Assembly: GCF_000380145.1 (NCBI RefSeq)
Contig: NZ_KB904632.1
Span: 140-64,139, forward strand
DNA length: 64,000 bases
Direction: 5' to 3'
Source: Streptococcus thoraltensis DSM 12221
Lineage (GTDB): Bacteria > Bacillota > Bacilli > Lactobacillales > Streptococcaceae
Shown one piece after another: positions 9,257-17,722 of this stretch. The number at the start of each line of letters is the position of its first letter. Positions within the stretch are counted from its first letter, which is position 1. A program made the position numbers and the translations under genes. Below the pieces are notes generated by a model, which did not search any database, was not told where the DNA came from, and was given only the letters and a program-made list of their open reading frames with translations.

Positions 9257-10164
9257 ATATTATTTTTGCAAATCTCAATAAAATCATTGGCATAACTTGG
9301 GAGTTTTCTGCCTTTCCGATAAGCGACAATTAAATCGACAGTTACCTTTTTCTCCAGTGAAAACAAAATGACTTTATCATTGGAATTAAGATGCTTTGTG
9401 TGTGACGAATTAACAAAACTGACTCCCATTTGGTTAGCTACCAAATTAGTAGCTGTTTCGATATTTCGCGTTGCTAAGATTGATTTCGGATGAAAATGAT
9501 TTTGTTGGAAGATATCTTCAGCCATTTGTCTTGAAAATTGGTCTGGTTGATGAAGTATAAAGAGTTCATCTTTGAGCATGTCAAGTTTTATGGATGGGTA
9601 TTGACAATTTTGAGTTTTGTTAGTTTGATACAAAGATTTGAGATGGTGGTTGCTAGGTAAAGCAATCACCATTTCTTCTGATTTTATCTTTTCGGTTGTT
9701 AGATATTTATCATCGTGGTGTCGGTTCATCAAAGCTAAGTCGACATCGCCATTTTTGATTAATTTTGGAAATTTTGCAGAAGAGGTCTCCTTTAATATGA
9801 CTTCAACATTTGGATAAAGCTGATAGAATTTTGGTAGCAATTCTGGGACTAAGTAGGAACTTCGAAGTAGAGGAATGGCTAATTTTAGACGTCCGAATTG
9901 GTTCTTTTGAATGTTTTGGACGGCATCAAAAAAATCTTCTCGAACTTTTAATATCTGATTTCCAAACGATAAAAATTCCTCCCCAAGATAGGTTAAAGAG
10001 AGTTTTTTTCCTTCTTGTTCAAAAACCTCAAAACCAAGTCGTTCTTGCATGTTTTTGATGTAAACACTTAGGGAAGGTTGTGAAATATATAGTGCTTCAG
10101 CAGCTTTCGTAATACTTTTATACTTGACAATGGCTTTGACATATTCTATATCTTTTATTTCCAT
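9253..10164 (-). CDS. LysR-type transcriptional regulator
   Basis: A 303-residue protein with an N-terminal winged helix-turn-helix (SITKAAEALYISQPSLSVYIKNMQERLG, about 16-43) and a C-terminal substrate-binding domain. It is convergent with the PrpD-PrpF-CitMHS operon and divergent from the flavin-binding gene at 10251, the usual position for a local LysR activator. The ligand is probably the transported acid or a product of it (inference). Confidence 0.88.
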   Translation of the reverse strand: MEIKDIEYVKAIVKYKSITKAAEALYISQPSLSVYIKNMQERLGFEVFEQEGKKLSLTYLGEEFLSFGNQILKVREDFFDAVQNIQKNQFGRLKLAIPLLRSSYLVPELLPKFYQLYPNVEVILKETSSAKFPKLIKNGDVDLALMNRHHDDKYLTTEKIKSEEMVIALPSNHHLKSLYQTNKTQNCQYPSIKLDMLKDELFILHQPDQFSRQMAEDIFQQNHFHPKSILATRNIETATNLVANQMGVSFVNSSHTKHLNSNDKVILFSLEKKVTVDLIVAYRKGRKLPSYANDFIEICKNNI

Positions 10165-10219
10165 AAGAGCTCTTTCTATATCCGAGTGAAAAAATGTACA
10201 TAATATGATAAAATAATAT

Positions 10220-10233
10220 CAAAAGCGCTTACA
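10220..10233. promoter_or_regulatory. Putative cre between lysR and the PNPOx-like gene
   Basis: CAAAAGCGCTTACA is, on the complementary strand, TGTAAGCGCTTTTG, a close match to the CcpA consensus. With the site at 5318 it puts both edges of the accessory block under likely carbon-catabolite control. Confidence 0.5.
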
Positions 10234-10250
10234 AAAAGAAAGAGGTTATT

Positions 10251-10697
10251 ATGAAAGTTAAGGAAATTTTGAATTTATTGGAAACCAAAATGTCCCCATC
10301 AGTCATCGCTTCTACTGATGTGACAGGACAGCCTCATGCTCGTTTTATTCATATTGGTTTGGCTAATGAAAAAGGGATTTTTTTTATGACAAGTCCAACA
10401 ACTCGATTTTACAATCAGCTGCAAGCCAATCCGAATATAGCCATAACAGGCATGTATCAAGAGGAATATTTGATTCAAGTGATTCGTATTGAAGGTAAAA
10501 TTCGCGAATTAGGTGAGGAAAAATTAGAAGAAGTGTTGGCAGGGAATGCTTTTGTAGAGCAGGTATATCCAGACCATAAGGAAAGGGAAAATGTCCGTGT
10601 TTTCCAATTATACGAGGGAAAAGGATTTTATCAAAGTTTAACTCAGGGTCACAAGTATACTTTTGATATTAAAGGAGACCTAGCTAAAGAAGATTAG
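10251..10697 (+). CDS. Pyridoxamine 5'-phosphate oxidase-like (FMN/F420-binding split barrel) protein
   Basis: A 148-residue single-domain protein of the PNPOx-like split-barrel fold, seen in VIASTDVTGQPHARFIHIGL, FFMTSPTTRFYNQLQANPNIAITGMY and the C-terminal VRVFQLYEGKGFYQS. These small proteins bind flavin or haem and are usually of unknown substrate. SD AAAGAGG precedes the ATG. It is divergent from the LysR gene and may be a fourth member of the tricarboxylate block or an unrelated neighbour. Confidence 0.8.
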   Translation: MKVKEILNLLETKMSPSVIASTDVTGQPHARFIHIGLANEKGIFFMTSPTTRFYNQLQANPNIAITGMYQEEYLIQVIRIEGKIRELGEEKLEEVLAGNAFVEQVYPDHKERENVRVFQLYEGKGFYQSLTQGHKYTFDIKGDLAKED

Positions 10698-10732
10698 GTG
10701 CTGGTGTAACAAGTATTGTGGGCTTTTTAGGC

Positions 10733-10761
10733 TTGCAAGTTGTTTGTTATTATGATATGAT
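10733..10761 (+). promoter_or_regulatory. Promoter of the rimP-nusA-infB operon
   Basis: TTGCAA (-35, 10733-10738) and TATGAT (-10, 10756-10761) are spaced 17 bases apart. The leader contains a GGCGA/TCGCC hairpin (about 10782-10803) just before the rimP Shine-Dalgarno. Confidence 0.7.
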
Positions 10762-10825
10762 TAGTTAAAATAATGAGAAAGGGGCGAGGTAATAACTTCG
10801 CCTCTTGTCTGTGCAAGGAGGGATT

Positions 10826-11299
10826 ATTATCGCAACAATAGTTGAACAGGTAACTGAAGTAGTTACGCCTCATATCAACGCTCCGTATGAGTTGGTTGAT
10901 GTTGAATATGGAAAAATGGGTGGCGATTACGTCCTTAGTATTTTTGTAGATAAGCCTGGTGGTATTTCGGTAGACGATACGGCAGAATTAACAGATATTA
11001 TTAGCCCATTGTTAGATACCATTAAACCAGATCCTTTCCCAGAACAATATTTTTTGGAAGTATCTAGTCCCGGCTTGGAACGTCCGTTAAAGACTAAGGA
11101 AGCTTTGGAAAATGCGGTTGGCTCATATATCAATGTCAGTCTTTATAAGGCGATTGACAAAGTTAAGTTTTTTGAAGGAGATTTAATTTCCTTTGATGGT
11201 GAAAACTTGACCATTGATTACTTGGATAAGACGCGTCATAAAACCGTTGACATTCCGTATCAAACCGTAGCCAAAGCCCGCTTAGCAGTAAAATTATAA
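10826..11299 (+). CDS. rimP: Ribosome maturation factor RimP
   Basis: About 157 residues, with [44 protein letters not shown] and the C-terminal Sm-like domain ending KARLAVKL. It is needed for 30S maturation. The frame is open to TTG 10805, but AAGGAGG (10815-10821) lies inside that extension. At normal spacing it serves ATT 10826 or ATC 10829, and homologues begin at the ATIVEQVT position. No ATG is available; GTG 10811 and TTG 10805 lack a ribosome site. The start given is therefore tentative. Confidence 0.85.
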   Translation: MIATIVEQVTEVVTPHINAPYELVDVEYGKMGGDYVLSIFVDKPGGISVDDTAELTDIISPLLDTIKPDPFPEQYFLEVSSPGLERPLKTKEALENAVGSYINVSLYKAIDKVKFFEGDLISFDGENLTIDYLDKTRHKTVDIPYQTVAKARLAVKL

Positions 11300-11351
11300 C
11301 GCTAGTTATTGAGAAGAAAGGAATTGCCTTAACAATTGAGGCGAGACAAAC

Positions 11352-12569
11352 ATGAGCAAAGAAATGTTAGAAGCCTTCCGTATTTTGGAAGAAGAAAAGC
11401 ACATTAATAAAGAAGACATCATTGATGCCGTAACTGAGTCTTTGAAATCAGCTTACAAACGCCGCTATGGTCAGTCAGAAAGCTGTGTTATTGAATTCAA
11501 TGAGAAAACAGGTGATTTCCAAGTATATACGGTTCGCGAAGTTGTTGATGAAGTCTTCGATAGTCGACTTGAAATCAGTTTGAAAGATGCTCTAGCCATC
11601 AGTTCAGCCTACGAACTTGGTGATAAAATTCGCTTTGAAGAATCTGTTGCTGAATTTGGGCGTGTAGCTGCTCAATCAGCTAAACAAACGATTATGGAAA
11701 AAATGCGTAAACAAATGCGTGAAGTTACTTTCAACGAGTACAAAGAACATGAAGGTGAAATCATGACTGGTACTGTCGAACGCTTTGACCAACGCTTTAT
11801 CTACGTTAACCTTGGTTCGCTAGAAGCGCAATTGTCACATCAAGATCAGATTCCAGGTGAAACGTTCAAATCGCATGATCGTATTGAAGTTTACGTCTAC
11901 AAAGTAGAAAACAACCCTCGTGGTGTCAATGTATTTGTTAGTCGTAGCCACCCTGAATTCATCAAACGTATTATGGAGCAAGAAATTCCAGAAGTCTTTG
12001 ATGGTACAGTAGAAATCATGAGTGTCTCTCGTGAAGCTGGTGATCGTACAAAGGTTGCGGTGCGTAGCCACAACCCTAACGTCGATGCTATTGGTACTAT
12101 TGTTGGTCGCGGTGGGTCAAACATCAAAAAAGTTATCAGCAAGTTCCACCCAACACGCTTTGATGCTAAAACAGGCATTGAAGTACCGGTTGAAGAAAAT
12201 ATTGATGTAATCCAATGGGTTGAAGATCCTGCAGAATTCATCTATAATGCTATTGCCCCTGCGGAAGTTGACATGGTTCTCTTTGATGAAGAAAATAGCA
12301 AACGTGCGACAGTCGTTGTTCCAGATAGTAAATTATCACTGGCGATTGGTCGTCGTGGTCAAAACGTACGTCTGGCAGCGCATTTAACCGGTTATCGTAT
12401 TGATATTAAGTCTGCTAGTGAGTACGAAGAGATCGGAGCACAACAAGCTTTGGTATCTGAGAATGAAGAGGTTGTTTCTGTTGAAGAACCACTTACAGAA
12501 GCAGAGTTATTAGAAGAACAAGATGTAGATGTAACATCACTTGAAGAAGCATCTAACGACGAAGAATAA
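11352..12569 (+). CDS. nusA: Transcription termination/antitermination factor NusA
   Basis: A 405-residue protein with an N-terminal RNA-polymerase-binding domain (1-125), S1 domain (about 135-200, GEIMTGTVERFDQRFIYVNLG) and two KH domains (VGRGGSNIKKVI and LAIGRRGQNVRLAAHLTGYRIDI). The acidic C-terminal tail is short, without the AR repeats of enterobacterial NusA, as usual in Firmicutes. It is the second gene of the rimP operon. Confidence 0.97.
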   Translation: MSKEMLEAFRILEEEKHINKEDIIDAVTESLKSAYKRRYGQSESCVIEFNEKTGDFQVYTVREVVDEVFDSRLEISLKDALAISSAYELGDKIRFEESVAEFGRVAAQSAKQTIMEKMRKQMREVTFNEYKEHEGEIMTGTVERFDQRFIYVNLGSLEAQLSHQDQIPGETFKSHDRIEVYVYKVENNPRGVNVFVSRSHPEFIKRIMEQEIPEVFDGTVEIMSVSREAGDRTKVAVRSHNPNVDAIGTIVGRGGSNIKKVISKFHPTRFDAKTGIEVPVEENIDVIQWVEDPAEFIYNAIAPAEVDMVLFDEENSKRATVVVPDSKLSLAIGRRGQNVRLAAHLTGYRIDIKSASEYEEIGAQQALVSENEEVVSVEEPLTEAELLEEQDVDVTSLEEASNDEE

Positions 12570-12583
12570 TAACAGAGGTGTTT

Positions 12584-12880
12584 ATGGCTAAAACACGTAA
12601 AATACCTTTAAGAAAGTCTCTTGTTTCTGGGGAAGTGATTGATAAACGTGGCTTGCTCCGAATTGTTAAAAACAAAGAGGGGGACATTTTTATCGATCCA
12701 ACTGGAAAAGCGAATGGTCGCGGAGCCTACATCAAATTAGATAATCAAGAAGCGCAGGAAGCTAAAAAACGACGTGTCTTTGATCGTAGTTTTAAAGTGA
12801 AGGTTGCCGATGGATTCTATGATGATTTGATTGCTTACGTTGATCACAAGGTGAAAAGAAGAGAGCTCGGTCTTGAATAA
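12584..12880 (+). CDS. ylxR: YlxR/RnpM family RNase P modulator
   Basis: A small basic protein of the YlxR (DUF448) fold with KIPLRKSLVSGEVIDKRGLLRIV and DPTGKANGRGAYI. The standard CxxC is absent: only S is seen at KSLVS. Recent work on B. subtilis names the family RnpM, a regulator of RNase P activity. The start is the ATG at 12584 after AGAGGTG; the GTG at 12578 is part of the ribosome-site region. It overlaps ylxQ. Confidence 0.88.
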   Translation: MAKTRKIPLRKSLVSGEVIDKRGLLRIVKNKEGDIFIDPTGKANGRGAYIKLDNQEAQEAKKRRVFDRSFKVKVADGFYDDLIAYVDHKVKRRELGLE

Positions 12881-13175
12881 TCATCAAAAATTAGCCAATT
12901 TAATCGGATTAGCACAGAGAGCTGGAAAAGTTATCTCTGGTGAAGAATTAGTAATTAAAGCGATTCAACATCAGGAGGCAAGAATAATTTTCCTAGCCAA
13001 TGATGCTGGCGATAATTTGACTAAAAAAATAACAGATAAAAGTAAATACTATCAAATAGAAGTCTCCACAGTGTTTAATACACTGGAATTAAGCATGGCA
13101 ATTGGTAAGCCAAGAAAGGCAGTCGCCGTTGTTGATGCTGGATTTTCAAAGAAAATGAGGACTCTTATGGAATAA
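12873..13175 (+). CDS. ylxQ: L7Ae-family RNA-binding protein YlxQ
   Basis: A 100-residue kink-turn-binding fold protein: KLANLIGLAQRAGKVISGEELVIKAI, IIFLANDAGDNLTKKI and the C-terminal GKPRKAVAVVDAGF. It starts with TTG inside the end of ylxR (8-base overlap), so it is translationally coupled. It lies in the canonical nusA-ylxR-ylxQ-infB order. Confidence 0.9.
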   Translation: MNNHQKLANLIGLAQRAGKVISGEELVIKAIQHQEARIIFLANDAGDNLTKKITDKSKYYQIEVSTVFNTLELSMAIGKPRKAVAVVDAGFSKKMRTLME

Positions 13176-13193
13176 GGAATAGGAGGACATCAC

Positions 13194-16061
13194 GTGTCAA
13201 AAAAACGCTTATATGAAATTGCGAAAGAAGTCGGTGTCGCAAGTAAGGAAGTTGTTGCTAAGGCTAAAGAATTAGGATTGGCAGTTAAAAGCCATGCGTC
13301 AAGTGTTGAAGGAAATGACGCTGAACGTCTTACAGCAGCTTTCAAAGGTAACACAGCACCAAAAGCAACTGAGAAAAAAGTGTCAAGCACACCAAAAACT
13401 CAGGAAGCTAGTAAGCCCGTGGTGAGTGAAAAATCACGAGCTGAAGCTGCTCCAAAGGTTGAAGACTCTAGTCAAAAAACTGTAGCGACAGAATCAACAG
13501 TTGCAAAAGCGCGTCCACAAAGTCGTAACTTTAAAGCAGAGCGTGAAGCTAAGGCTAAGGCTGAAGCGGAGCGCCGTGCTAATGGCGGTAATCGAGACAA
13601 TCGTAGTGGGAATGCTCAAAATCGTCGAGATAATCGTTCAAACGACCGACGACGAGACAACCATAGCCAACAAGGTCATAATAATGCTGGTCGCCAACAA
13701 GACAATCGTTCAAACAATAATCGTCGTTTCGAACATTCAAATCGCAATGATCGTGACCGAAATAACCGATTCAACAATAATCGCTCACAAAGTCGTCAGC
13801 AACAATCTGGACCTAAAATAGATTTCAAAGCACGTGCTGCCGCTCTAAAAGCTGAACAAAATGCAGAGTATTCTCGCCAAAGTGAGCTACGTTTCCGTGA
13901 ACAAGAAGAAGCGAAACGTCAGGCTCAAATAGCTCAAGAGCAAGCTCGCAAGGTAAAACAAGCTGAAGCTGAGAAAGAACAAAAAGCACAAGAAAGTGCA
14001 CGTTTAGCTGCAGATGCTATAAAACCTAAGGTTGCGGCTGCTCCAACACAAGTAGCTTCTACTCAATCAGATAACCGTCGTAAAAAACAGGGTCGTCTTG
14101 AAAAATCGCGTGATTTTTCATCTCAAAACGAAGATGGTCCTAAACAAAGTAAAAATAAGAAAAATTGGACGAAACAAAACCAAGTGAGAAATCAAAGAAA
14201 TAGTAACTGGAATAAAAACAAACAAAATAAAAAAGGTAAAAACAACCGTAATGCCAATAACGCTCCAAAACCAGTAACAGAGCGTAAATTCCATGAATTA
14301 CCTAAGGAATTTGAATATACCGAAGGAATGACGGTTGCTGAAATCGCAAAACGTATTAAACGCGAACCTGCTGAAATTGTCAAAAAACTCTTCATGATGG
14401 GTGTTATGGCAACACAAAACCAATCATTGGATGGTGATACCATTGAACTCTTGATGGTTGATTATGGTATTGAAGCCCATGCGAAAGTTGAAGTGGACGA
14501 TGCAGATATTGAACGTTTCTTTGCCGATGAAGATTACCTAAATGCTGATGAATTAGTTGAACGTGCGCCAGTCGTTACTATTATGGGGCACGTTGACCAT
14601 GGTAAAACAACTCTTCTCGATACACTACGTAACTCACGTGTTGCAACTGGAGAAGCTGGTGGTATTACTCAGCATATCGGTGCCTATCAAATTGAAACAA
14701 ACGGTAAGAAAATTACCTTCTTGGATACACCGGGACACGCTGCCTTCACATCGATGCGTGCACGTGGAGCTTCAGTAACGGACGTTACAATCTTGATTGT
14801 AGCTGCTGATGATGGAGTAATGCCACAAACGATTGAAGCGATTAATCATTCTAAAGCTGCTGGAGTGCCAATCATTGTTGCCATCAATAAGATTGATAAA
14901 CCAGGAGCTAACCCAGAACGTGTTATTGGTGAATTGGCTGAACACGGGGTTATTTCAACGGCTTGGGGTGGCGATTCAGAATTCGTTGAAATTTCAGCGA
15001 AATTCGGTCAAAACATTGAAGAATTATTAGAAACAGTTCTCTTGGTAGCTGAACTGGAAGAGTTAAAAGCTGACCCAACAGTTCGTGCGATTGGTACAGT
15101 AATTGAAGCTCGTCTTGATAAAGGTAAAGGTGCGGTTGCAACTCTGCTTGTTCAACAAGGTACACTTAACGTTCAAGATCCAATCGTTGTTGGTAATACT
15201 TTTGGTCGTGTTCGTGCTATGGTAAATGATCTTGGTCGTCGCGTTAAAACTGCTGAACCGTCAACTCCAGTTTCCATTACTGGTTTGAATGAAACGCCTA
15301 TGGCAGGTGATCACTTTGCCGTTTACGCTGATGAAAAAGCAGCTCGTGCGGCCGGTGAAGAACGTGCTAAACGTGCTCTTATGAAGCAACGCCAAAATAC
15401 ACAACGCGTTAGTCTTGAGAACCTCTTTGATACCCTTAAGGCAGGAGAAGTTAAGACTGTTAATGTTATCATCAAAGCTGATGTTCAGGGTTCTGTTGAG
15501 GCCTTGGCAGCATCACTTCTTAAAATCGAAGTAGAAGGTGTTCGTGTTAATGTAGTTCACTCAGCTGTAGGTGCGATTAACGAGTCAGATATTACCTTGG
15601 CAGAAGCGTCTAACGCTGTTATCATTGGTTTCAACGTTCGTCCTACACCACAAGCTCGTCAGCAAGCCGATGCGGATGAGGTTGAAATTCGCCTTCATAG
15701 CATTATCTATAAAGTCATCGAAGAAGTTGAAGAAGCGATGAAAGGTAAGTTGGATCCTGAATATCAAGAAAAAATTCTTGGTGAAGCGATTATCCGTGAA
15801 ACCTTCAAAGTTTCTAAAGTTGGAACTATTGGCGGATTTATGGTTATCAACGGTAAAATTACACGTGACTCAAACGCACGTGTTATCCGTGATGGTGTTG
15901 TTATCTTCGATGGTAAACTTGCTAGTTTGAAACACTATAAAGATGACGTTAAAGAAGTTGGAAACGCTCAAGAGGGTGGTCTTATGATTGAAAACTTCAA
16001 CGATCTTAAAGTTGACGATACTATTGAAGCTTACATCATGGAAGAAATCGTTAGAAAATAA
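13194..16061 (+). CDS. infB: Translation initiation factor IF-2
   Basis: A 955-residue protein that starts at GTG after AGGAGG. The N-terminal IF2N domain is followed by a long low-complexity region (about 100-345) of N, R, Q and D-rich and then charged coiled-coil sequence. Then come a second IF2N domain (about 375-430) and the GTPase domain with G1 [10 protein letters not shown] near residue 464, DTPGHAAF and NKID. Domains II, III and IV follow. It delivers fMet-tRNA to the 30S subunit. A strong terminator follows. Confidence 0.98.
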   Translation: MSKKRLYEIAKEVGVASKEVVAKAKELGLAVKSHASSVEGNDAERLTAAFKGNTAPKATEKKVSSTPKTQEASKPVVSEKSRAEAAPKVEDSSQKTVATESTVAKARPQSRNFKAEREAKAKAEAERRANGGNRDNRSGNAQNRRDNRSNDRRRDNHSQQGHNNAGRQQDNRSNNNRRFEHSNRNDRDRNNRFNNNRSQSRQQQSGPKIDFKARAAALKAEQNAEYSRQSELRFREQEEAKRQAQIAQEQARKVKQAEAEKEQKAQESARLAADAIKPKVAAAPTQVASTQSDNRRKKQGRLEKSRDFSSQNEDGPKQSKNKKNWTKQNQVRNQRNSNWNKNKQNKKGKNNRNANNAPKPVTERKFHELPKEFEYTEGMTVAEIAKRIKREPAEIVKKLFMMGVMATQNQSLDGDTIELLMVDYGIEAHAKVEVDDADIERFFADEDYLNADELVERAPVVTIMGHVDHGKTTLLDTLRNSRVATGEAGGITQHIGAYQIETNGKKITFLDTPGHAAFTSMRARGASVTDVTILIVAADDGVMPQTIEAINHSKAAGVPIIVAINKIDKPGANPERVIGELAEHGVISTAWGGDSEFVEISAKFGQNIEELLETVLLVAELEELKADPTVRAIGTVIEARLDKGKGAVATLLVQQGTLNVQDPIVVGNTFGRVRAMVNDLGRRVKTAEPSTPVSITGLNETPMAGDHFAVYADEKAARAAGEERAKRALMKQRQNTQRVSLENLFDTLKAGEVKTVNVIIKADVQGSVEALAASLLKIEVEGVRVNVVHSAVGAINESDITLAEASNAVIIGFNVRPTPQARQQADADEVEIRLHSIIYKVIEEVEEAMKGKLDPEYQEKILGEAIIRETFKVSKVGTIGGFMVINGKITRDSNARVIRDGVVIFDGKLASLKHYKDDVKEVGNAQEGGLMIENFNDLKVDDTIEAYIMEEIVRK

Positions 16062-16084
16062 TCTATCCTTGTTATAGATAACTA

Positions 16085-16114
16085 AAAAGCTAGGTGAATA
16101 GCCTAGCTTTTCTT
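16085..16114 (+). terminator. Terminator after infB
   Basis: AAAAGCTAGG pairs with CCTAGCTTTT over a 7-nt loop and is followed by a T-rich tract. It separates rbfA from the main operon. Confidence 0.8.
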
Positions 16115-16363
16115 AAAGATAATTGGTTCATGAATTTCATGAGCTATTAAATACTCTTTGAAACTTAAATTGGTAGTTCTTACCTTTAAACCTGATAAAG
16201 GTCAAGTGTGACTAATTTTTGCTTTTTTCGAGTACCAATGAATAAGAAGAAAGGAATTGCCCTGTTTTAAGAGCTATTTCAAAAGCCATCTAGGATAGAA
16301 AATCAGTTTTTCAATCCCCTAGCTCTCTAGAATAGCTCTTTTGACGGACTTGGTATCATATTT
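16115..16363 (+). promoter_or_regulatory. Structured leader upstream of rbfA
   Basis: The infB-rbfA gap (302 bp) holds, after the terminator, a large hairpin. Outer arms are AAGAGCTATT (16269-16278) and AATAGCTCTT (16331-16340), with inner pairs CTAGG/CCTAG and GAAAA/TTTTC, ending in TTTT 20 bases before the rbfA ATG. AGAAGAAAGGAATTGCC (16245-16261) is repeated exactly in the leader of nusA (11312-11328). No Shine-Dalgarno is visible before rbfA. A cis-regulatory RNA is plausible. Confidence 0.45.
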
Positions 16364-16717
16364 ATGGCAAATCATCGTGTTGACCGTGTTGGAATGGAAA
16401 TTAAACGCGAAGTCAATGAAATCTTACGTCTCAAGGTTCGCGATCCCCGTGTTCAAGATGTTACTATCACTGATGTTCAAATGTTGGGTGATTTATCAGC
16501 AGCAAAAGTTTACTATACTATCCATAGTGAACTAGCTTCTGATAATCAAAAAGCGCAAATCGGCTTAGAAAAAGCCACAGGAACTATCAAACGTGAATTA
16601 GGTAAAAACTTGCAGATGTATAAAATTCCTGATTTATCTTTTGAAAAAGATGAATCCATTGAATATGGCAATAAAATTGACGAATTATTACGCAATTTAG
16701 ACCGTAAAGATAAATAA
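16364..16717 (+). CDS. rbfA: 30S ribosome-binding factor RbfA
   Basis: A 117-residue KH-like protein with the standard N-terminus [21 protein letters not shown], followed by [19 protein letters not shown]. It acts in late 16S rRNA maturation and cold adaptation. Length and start match the family, yet no ribosome-binding site is seen upstream and a stem-loop ends only 23 bases before the start. Confidence 0.95.
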   Translation: MANHRVDRVGMEIKREVNEILRLKVRDPRVQDVTITDVQMLGDLSAAKVYYTIHSELASDNQKAQIGLEKATGTIKRELGKNLQMYKIPDLSFEKDESIEYGNKIDELLRNLDRKDK

Positions 16718-16826
16718 CATTCTAAAAGGTAGAGCCTCTAGAATGTCGACAATCCCTCTAAACGATAGAAACATTGAAACCGTAAAACCTGATTGTCAAT
16801 AAATAAACTCTTAGAAACGTTAATTC

Positions 16827-16926
16827 ACACTCAATGAGAATCAAAATCAGACTGGGCGACACAGATAGCAGATAGAACTGTCTTCATCAAATCAACAAGG
16901 TCTGAATCTGATTCTTAAAGAGGATT
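16827..16926 (-). repeat. BOX-like element 1
   Basis: A degenerate ~100-bp element: ends ACTCAATGAGAATCAAAATC and GAATCTGATTCTTAAAGAG with the internal block GATAGAACTGTCTTCATCAA shared with five other copies here. Ends and core resemble the boxA and boxC parts of pneumococcal BOX. Confidence 0.65.
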
Positions 16927-16987
16927 ATGAAGCTTTCTAAGAGTTTTTCTTTACCTAAAAAATGTAAAAAGTTTTTAAGACCTCATA

Positions 16988-17096
16988 TATAGTCAAATGA
17001 ATTAACTTTTGGACAAGGAACAGAAAAGGCGCGGAACAGTACCTGAGTACGGCAAGTCGAAGTGACGGTGTATCACAGTTAATTCAAAACATTATA
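16988..17096 (+). repeat. RUP-like element 1 (109 bp)
   Basis: It starts TATAGTCAAATGAATTAAC and ends GTTAATTCAAAACATTATA, so the ends are inverted repeats bounded by TA, as in IS630-type MITEs. The core GGCAAGTCGAAGTGAC is shared with other copies in this window. Size and TA ends are like the pneumococcal RUP (107 bp). Confidence 0.75.
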
Positions 17097-17174
17097 CTTA
17101 AACTAGCGGGGTTGAGAATCGATTTGACCGTTAAGGCGAGTGCCTATTGTATTAGGTTGCCTAGTATTTTGAAC

Positions 17175-17218
17175 TTGACACTTAAATTTGGATAGGATAC
17201 AATTAATTTACAATTGTA
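17175..17218 (+). promoter_or_regulatory. copY promoter with cop box
   Basis: TTGACA (17175-17180) and TACAAT (17198-17203) are 17 bases apart. A perfect cop box TACAATTGTA (17209-17218, consensus TACAnnTGTA) sits just downstream of the -10, where a CopY dimer would block transcription. SD AAGGAG follows. Confidence 0.85.
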
Positions 17219-17233
17219 AACAAGGAGATTACC

Positions 17234-17659
17234 ATGTCACACATTTCGAATGCTGAATGGGAGGTTATGAGGGTTGCTTGGGCATCTAAGGAGGTCACTA
17301 GTTCTTATATTATTGATGTTTTACAACAGAATCATGATTGGTCGGATTCGACCATAAAGACAATGATAACTCGCCTAGTTGAAAAAGAGATGTTAGCTAG
17401 CCGTCGGGAGGGTCGTCGTTTCTGGTACAGAGCCTTAATCTCTGAAGAGATGGGGCAATGGACTTGTGTTTCAGATACCTTTGCTAAAATTTGTGTTACA
17501 AATCATAAGTCATTGATTGAAAGGCTATTGCTGGATACCCCGATGAGCCTAAAAGATGTCGCAGATCTTGAGAAAATTTTACAATCTAAAAAGTCTGAAG
17601 CGGTAGACGAGGTCGTTTGCCAATGTCTTCCTGGTCAATGTTCTTGTCATCATCATTAA
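17234..17659 (+). CDS. copY: CopY/TcrY-type copper-responsive repressor
   Basis: A 141-residue protein with a BlaI/MecI-type winged helix (SNAEWEVMRVAWA, DSTIKTMITRLVEKEML) and the C-terminal metal motif CQCLPGQCSC, which is exactly the CxCx4CxC of CopY that swaps zinc for copper(I). An added HHH tail ends the protein. Normally copY leads a copYAZ operon, but here a strong hairpin follows at once and the next gene is on the other strand, so it is a stand-alone repressor. Its targets, and any copA, must lie elsewhere. Confidence 0.93.
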   Translation: MSHISNAEWEVMRVAWASKEVTSSYIIDVLQQNHDWSDSTIKTMITRLVEKEMLASRREGRRFWYRALISEEMGQWTCVSDTFAKICVTNHKSLIERLLLDTPMSLKDVADLEKILQSKKSEAVDEVVCQCLPGQCSCHHH

Positions 17660-17664
17660 TAATA

Positions 17665-17702
17665 AAAATACTCCTCCTTGGTGGTTCAAGGAGGAGTATT
17701 TT
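17665..17702. terminator. Bidirectional terminator between copY and the 5'-nucleotidase gene
   Basis: A 16-bp stem AAAATACTCCTCCTTG/CAAGGAGGAGTATTTT with a 6-nt loop. The T-tract is better on the minus strand. Confidence 0.85.
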
Positions 17703-17722
17703 GATGGGACTAGATTAAGGGG

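Noticed and set aside
5095..10800. Integrated element using tRNA-Ser as attachment site
   Set aside because: No integrase and no second copy of the tRNA 3' end near 10700-10800 were seen, so an integrative element is not supported though the position is suggestive.
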